Below, piece by piece: positions 6,138-7,951 of a stretch of DNA of 7,951 nucleotides. Within the stretch, counting starts at the first letter, position 1, and every line of letters begins with the position of its first letter. Below the pieces are notes generated by a model. It saw nothing but the letters and a program-made list of their open reading frames with translations. It was not told where the DNA came from and did not search any database. The position numbers and the translations under genes are program-made. Source of the stretch: Candidatus Caccousia avistercoris (lineage in GTDB: Bacteria; Bacillota; Clostridia; Oscillospirales; Acutalibacteraceae); assembly GCA_018715025.1 (NCBI GenBank), contig DVMK01000029.1, positions 1 through 7,951 of the forward strand. Direction: 5' to 3'.

Positions 6138-7532
6138 TTATTCCTGCTCAGCCTGGGCGGCTTCCGCCTCGGCAGCCTTGATCATGATGGCGCACTCCAG
6201 CCGTTTCCTCTGAAGCTCGCAGCCGATCTCATAGTTCCCGTTAATGTCCCCGCTGAAATGGTACGCATTGGCAGAACAGCCGCCGCTGCACCAGAATTTG
6301 GCGAAGCAGTCCTTGCAGCTTTCTCTTGCGTACACATTGCAGAGCTTGAATTTGTCCTGCAGCCCGGTATTTTTCACACCTTCGTACACATTGCCCAGCA
6401 GGAAGTCTGTGTTGCCCACAAACTGGTGGCAGGGGTACAGGTCGCCCCAGGGGGTGACCGCCATGTACTCTGTGCCCGCGCCGCAGCCGGTGATCCGCTT
6501 GTAAATGCAGGGGCCGCCGGTAAGGTCGATCATAAAATGGAAGAAGTGGAAGCCCTTCCCCGCCTTGCGGCGGGCCAGCAGCTCTTTGGCCAGGCGGTCG
6601 TACTCCTCGCAGAGCTGGGGCACGTCCTCCTCCCGAATAGCATAGGGCTGGGAAGGCGGCGCCACCACAGGCTCCACTGAAATCTGCTCGAAGCCCTGGT
6701 CTGCCAAATGCAGCACATCGCTGGCGAAGTCCTTGTTGAAATGGGTGTAGGTGCCCCGCACATAGTAATTGTCCTGGCCGCGGCTTTCCGCCACCTTTTT
6801 AAATTTGGGCAGAATCAGGTCGTAGCTGCTGCCGTTTCCGTTGCGGAAGGGGCGCATGCGGTCGTTTACTTCCTTGCGGCCGTCAATGCTCAGCACGATG
6901 TTCCCCATTTCCCGGTTCACAAAGTCCAGAATTTCGTCGTTCAAAAGCACGCCGTTGGTGGTGATGGTGAAGCGGAATTTCTTGTTGTGCTCCTTCTCCT
7001 GGCTGCGGCCGTAGGCCACTAACTGTTTCACCACGTCGAAGTTCATCAGGGGCTCGCCGCCGAAGAAATCCACCTCCAGGTTAACCCGGCTGCCGGAATT
7101 CTGAATGAGGAAGTCCAGCGCCTGCTTGCCCACCTCAAAGCTCATCAGCGCCCGGCGGCCCATGTACTCGCCCTCGTCGGCAAAGCAGTATTTGCAGCCC
7201 AGGTTGCAGTCGTGGGCCACATGCAGGCAGAGCGCCTTCACCACCGCGTTCCGCTTCTTGAAATCGATCACCGCATCCCGGTAAATATCCTCGCTGAACA
7301 GGGCGCCGTCCTTCACCAGCTGGCCCACGTCCGCAATGGCCTGCTCCACCTCTTCCCGGGTAATTTCCGGCGTGCCGGCGTATTTTTCCAGCATGGCGGA
7401 GGCAATCTCCTCCGGAGGATTCTTCTCCCACAGGGACACAATATCGTACACCAGGTCGTCTACCACATGGACGCAGCCGCTGTTTACATCCAACACAATG
7501 TTGTATCCATTGCTTTTGTACTGATGAACCAT
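6138..7532 (-). CDS. scfB: SCIFF peptide radical SAM maturase (thioether-forming)
   Basis: This 464-aa radical SAM/SPASM enzyme modifies the SCIFF precursor by forming thioether bonds from Cys to other residues. Residues 1-95 resemble the peptide-recognition (RRE-like) domain that binds the leader. The radical SAM core follows: C109-NLG-C113-KY-C116 binds the SAM [4Fe-4S] cluster, FGGEP (157-161) contacts SAM, and TTNG (191-194) and SIDG (215-218) are later core strands. The SPASM region carries C350, C368 (YPCHQ), C398, C406-KD-C409-FAKFW-C415-SGG-C419 (the CX2CX5CX3C motif) and C438, enough for two auxiliary [4Fe-4S] clusters. The C-terminus ends in an Ala/Glu-rich tail. The ATG at 7532 has AAAGAGG at 7546-7552, a longish 13-nt spacing that predicts weaker translation than the precursor. 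The specific family call rests on the adjacent six-Cys peptide and the ADEGEYMGRRALMSF context. Confidence 0.95.
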   Translation of the reverse strand: MVHQYKSNGYNIVLDVNSGCVHVVDDLVYDIVSLWEKNPPEEIASAMLEKYAGTPEITREEVEQAIADVGQLVKDGALFSEDIYRDAVIDFKKRNAVVKALCLHVAHDCNLGCKYCFADEGEYMGRRALMSFEVGKQALDFLIQNSGSRVNLEVDFFGGEPLMNFDVVKQLVAYGRSQEKEHNKKFRFTITTNGVLLNDEILDFVNREMGNIVLSIDGRKEVNDRMRPFRNGNGSSYDLILPKFKKVAESRGQDNYYVRGTYTHFNKDFASDVLHLADQGFEQISVEPVVAPPSQPYAIREEDVPQLCEEYDRLAKELLARRKAGKGFHFFHFMIDLTGGPCIYKRITGCGAGTEYMAVTPWGDLYPCHQFVGNTDFLLGNVYEGVKNTGLQDKFKLCNVYARESCKDCFAKFWCSGGCSANAYHFSGDINGNYEIGCELQRKRLECAIMIKAAEAEAAQAEQE

Positions 7533-7575
7533 TCTTCTTTTCTAACCTCTTTCCAAAATTATCCACAGGAATAAA

Positions 7576-7635
7576 TATCGCCGCACCGGACTGAAGGCGC
7601 GTAAAAACGCGCCCCGGCAGACCGATGCAGCGATA
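7576..7635 (-). promoter_or_regulatory. Long intergenic RNA hairpin between precursor and maturase genes
   Basis: The - strand transcript can fold 7635-7576 into one 60-nt hairpin. The outer 18-position helix pairs 7635-7618 with 7576-7593: 15 Watson-Crick pairs, two G-U wobbles and one U-U mismatch. A 4x2 internal loop (7614-7617 against 7594-7595) leads to a perfect 7-bp stem GGCGCGU/ACGCGCC (7607-7613 with 7596-7602) closed by a UUUU loop. It starts 16 nt after the precursor stop and is followed by UUUAUU, a poor U-tract. It may stabilise the precursor mRNA 3' end, act as a partial terminator or be a processing site, which would make precursor exceed enzyme. The pairing is read directly from the sequence; the function is inferred. 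Confidence 0.75.
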
Positions 7636-7651
7636 CCGTCAGAGACTTCTC

Positions 7652-7798
7652 TTATTTCTTCTTGTTCTCGCAGTGCTGGTTGGCAACTGTGCAGGAGGTC
7701 TTGCAGGCAGACTGGCAAGAGGTCTGGCACTCGCCGCAGCCGCCTACTTTCAGAGACTCCTTCAGGTTTCTGGAATTCAAAGTCTGAATGCGCTTCAT
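7652..7798 (-). CDS. scfA: SCIFF (six-cysteine) ribosomal peptide precursor
   Basis: This 48-aa peptide is the substrate of the adjacent maturase. The leader, MKRIQTLNSRNLKESLKVGG (1-20), is basic and probably helical. The core has six cysteines at 21, 24, 28, 32, 36 and 43, with the family signature CKTSC (32-36) followed by TVANQ, and a Lys-rich end. SCIFF stands for six Cys in forty-five residues, and the family is found across Clostridia. From memory, the characterised homologue is cross-linked between Cys32 and Thr37, and both residues are at those same numbers here. The ATG at 7798 has AAAGGAG (7808-7814) 9 nt upstream. The same frame is open to 7909, but that part contains the promoter and is not coding. 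A Gly-Gly pair directly before Cys21 could be a cleavage site. No exporter gene is adjacent. Confidence 0.95.
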   Translation of the reverse strand: MKRIQTLNSRNLKESLKVGGCGECQTSCQSACKTSCTVANQHCENKKK

Positions 7799-7880
7799 GG
7801 GATCCGTCTCCTTTCTGTGGAATTGCAAGCGCAAAACACCCGGTACCCCGGTTGTCAAAACGAATGCTTGTTTGTATACA

Positions 7881-7909
7881 AGGATAGCAAAAAAAGAGGG
7901 AATTGTCAA
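7881..7909 (-). promoter_or_regulatory. Sigma-A promoter of the SCIFF operon
   Basis: On the - strand, a perfect -35 TTGACA (7904-7909) and a -10 TATCCT (7881-7886) are spaced exactly 17 nt apart, with a T-rich spacer. Transcription would begin near 7874, giving a 5' leader of roughly 75 nt before the scfA ATG. The leader holds a small CCGG-GGTA-CCGG stem near 7840 but no recognisable riboswitch. This is the best promoter in the window and suggests constitutive, fairly strong expression. Confidence 0.8.
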
Positions 7910-7951
7910 TCGTCCCGCCGCTTTCTTGCCGCCTTTTCTGCCCCGGGTTAT
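7910..7951. other. Right edge, no gene recognised
   Basis: These 42 bases upstream of the SCIFF promoter are GC-rich and show no start, ribosome binding site or motif that I can assign. They may be the end of a neighbouring gene outside the window. Confidence 0.3.

Noticed and set aside
5667..6680. A 337-aa + strand frame spanning the phosphodiesterase and the end of scfB
   Set aside because: It crosses two real genes and an intrinsic terminator and has no family motif.
7558..7563. GATAAT on the - strand as a separate -10 element for scfB
   Set aside because: No acceptable -35 lies 16-18 nt upstream; that position is inside the long hairpin.
7799..7909. A 37-residue in-frame N-terminal extension of the SCIFF peptide
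   Set aside because: It would begin at the -35 element and run through the promoter and ribosome binding site, and the 48-aa form matches the family length.

Overview
The window looks like chromosomal DNA from a GC-rich member of the class Clostridia, probably a gut Oscillospirales/Ruminococcaceae-type anaerobe. The evidence is a SCIFF peptide gene with its radical SAM maturase (a pair that is near-diagnostic for Clostridia), a two-gene minimal SUF iron-sulfur system, strong GGAGG-type ribosome binding sites, TTG and GTG starts, and high GC content throughout. No mobile element, tRNA, rRNA or CRISPR array was seen. The species assignment is inference.

Layout. Positions 81-1723 on the + strand hold a translationally coupled sufC-sufB pair (ATGA overlap): an ATPase and a scaffold subunit for Fe-S cluster assembly. 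Everything else is on the - strand. Reading right to left, a consensus sigma-A type promoter (7881-7909) drives the 48-residue SCIFF precursor (7652-7798). A 60-nt, nearly fully paired intergenic hairpin follows (7576-7635), then the SCIFF radical SAM/SPASM maturase (6138-7532), closed by a clear intrinsic terminator (6109-6133). Next comes a second - strand run: an RNA 2',3'-cyclic phosphodiesterase of the LigT/ThpR family (5542-6078), a C39-like cysteine peptidase (4207-5538) only 3 nt behind it, a conserved but uncharacterised FAD-dependent dehydrogenase (2515-4098), and a small HD-domain protein with a TTG start (1728-2387). The HD gene is preceded by a terminator-like element and its own candidate promoter, and it converges on sufB with a gap of only 4 nt.

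How the parts may fit together. The best-supported system is the SCIFF ribosomally made peptide. The precursor carries six cysteines in its C-terminal half, and the maturase has an N-terminal recognition domain, a radical SAM CxxxCxxC motif and a SPASM cysteine set, so it should install Cys thioether cross-links. This enzyme needs several [4Fe-4S] clusters, which gives the nearby minimal SUF pair a plausible but unproven link. The precursor has a Gly-Gly pair directly before its first Cys, and a papain-like C39-family peptidase is encoded about 0.6 kb beyond the maturase gene. A leader-processing role for that peptidase is a testable guess only. No exporter or immunity gene for the peptide is visible in the window.
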